Shown piece after piece: positions 63,735 through 64,000 of a stretch of 64,000 nt of DNA. Position 1 is the first letter of the stretch. Each line of letters opens with the position of its first letter. The translations under genes and the position numbers were made by a program. The DNA lies in assembly GCF_007995245.1 (NCBI RefSeq), contig NZ_VCBA01000001.1:387730-451729 (forward strand). The letters run 5' to 3'. The stretch comes from Tateyamaria sp. syn59. GTDB taxonomy: Bacteria > Pseudomonadota > Alphaproteobacteria > Rhodobacterales > Rhodobacteraceae. The notes below the pieces were generated by a model. It was not told where the DNA came from, did not search any database, and saw only the letters and a list, made by a program, of their open reading frames with translations.

Positions 63735-64000
63735 TCAATCCTTGAGGCTTTCTTCCCGCAGCCCGTCGGCCAACAGGTTCAGGCCCAGCACCAGCGTCAG
63801 AAGTGACACCGCAGGTGCAATGGCCGCGTGCGGATACACAGACAGCAAGCGCCGACCCGCGTTGATGGTCGTGCCCCAATCCGGGCTTTCGCTTTCAAGA
63901 CCCAGACCGAAGAAGCCCAAAGTGCCCAGAAGGATCGTGGTGTAGCCGATGCGCAGGCAGAAATCGACGATCAGCGGCCCACGCGCGTTGGGCAGGATCT
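63735..64000 (-). CDS. Dipeptide/oligopeptide ABC transporter permease (DppC type), 3' part
   Basis: This is the C-terminal end (about 88 residues) of a binding-protein-dependent permease; the start lies beyond the window. LIVDFCLRIGYTTILLGTLG and FFGLGLESESPDWGTTINAG are typical of DppC/OppC. The ATP-binding gene follows on the same strand. Confidence 0.9.
   Translation of the reverse strand, partial: ILPNARGPLIVDFCLRIGYTTILLGTLGFFGLGLESESPDWGTTINAGRRLLSVYPHAAIAPAVSLLTLVLGLNLLADGLREESLKD

Overview
The window looks like chromosomal DNA of a marine Rhodobacteraceae (Roseobacter group) alphaproteobacterium. The reasons are its high G+C content, a DksA with a single zinc-finger cysteine, Tat-exported TRAP binding proteins, paired dimethylglycine/sarcosine dehydrogenase-like flavoproteins, proteins of DUF2189, DUF2852, DUF2927 and DUF2254 type, and large RTX proteins ending in Hint domains. 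It is mostly ordinary housekeeping DNA, with one accessory-looking segment at about 35.6-44.5 kb. No insertion sequence, prophage, CRISPR array or rRNA operon was seen.

Layout. 1-4.2 kb: end of prfB, an amidase, a DUF2189 membrane protein, and a Rieske oxygenase of the choline/carnitine monooxygenase type with a small overlapping partner. 4.2-8.3 kb: a small hypothetical gene, an XRE regulator with a palindromic operator candidate, and ilvI-ilvH. Acetolactate synthase is preceded by a clear promoter, a 15-codon leader peptide rich in Leu/Val/Ile codons and a terminator, a textbook attenuator. 8.3-16.2 kb: a soluble chemoreceptor-like protein, a LuxR-type response regulator and a Cache-domain histidine kinase, divergent from a three-gene TRAP transporter with unusually large membrane subunits. 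16.3-25.6 kb: leucyltransferase, RDD and DUF2852 membrane proteins, a YbaK-like deacylase, glnE, an RNA methyltransferase, a PIN protein, an M48 peptidase and a small RTX protein. 25.6-31.7 kb: a vWA protein and its MoxR ATPase with small genes between, dksA, and an outer-membrane barrel. 31.9-35.7 kb: ornithine cyclodeaminase, arginase and a divergent Lrp regulator (an arginine-to-proline route), dsbB, a DedA/YqaA-like protein and tRNA-Leu(CAA). 35.7-44.4 kb: an 885-bp non-coding stretch, a 1905-residue RTX/cadherin-like/Hint protein and a 623-residue RTX/Hint paralogue. 44.4-51.5 kb: a MobA-like transferase and two dimethylglycine/sarcosine dehydrogenase-like enzymes around a DUF2254 protein. 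51.6-64 kb: a membrane LytTR regulator, a CorC-family protein, a degenerate phosphoesterase, xerD, aroK-aroB, ssb, a lytic transglycosylase, and a dipeptide ABC transporter cut by the window end.

The most interesting material is the RTX-Hint pair. Both proteins end in the same roughly 190-residue Hint domain with an N-terminal cysteine but no C-terminal His-Asn, which suggests cleavage rather than splicing. The larger one carries seven cadherin-like repeats arranged as alternating A-B units. Other points worth a check are twin ATGTGAA-N5-TTYACAT operators upstream of the DUF2852 gene, twin 10-bp hairpins inside the ilv operon, a phosphoesterase family lacking several canonical metal ligands, and a dispersed G-rich hairpin element. 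Gene functions are by recognition of family motifs. No database search was possible.
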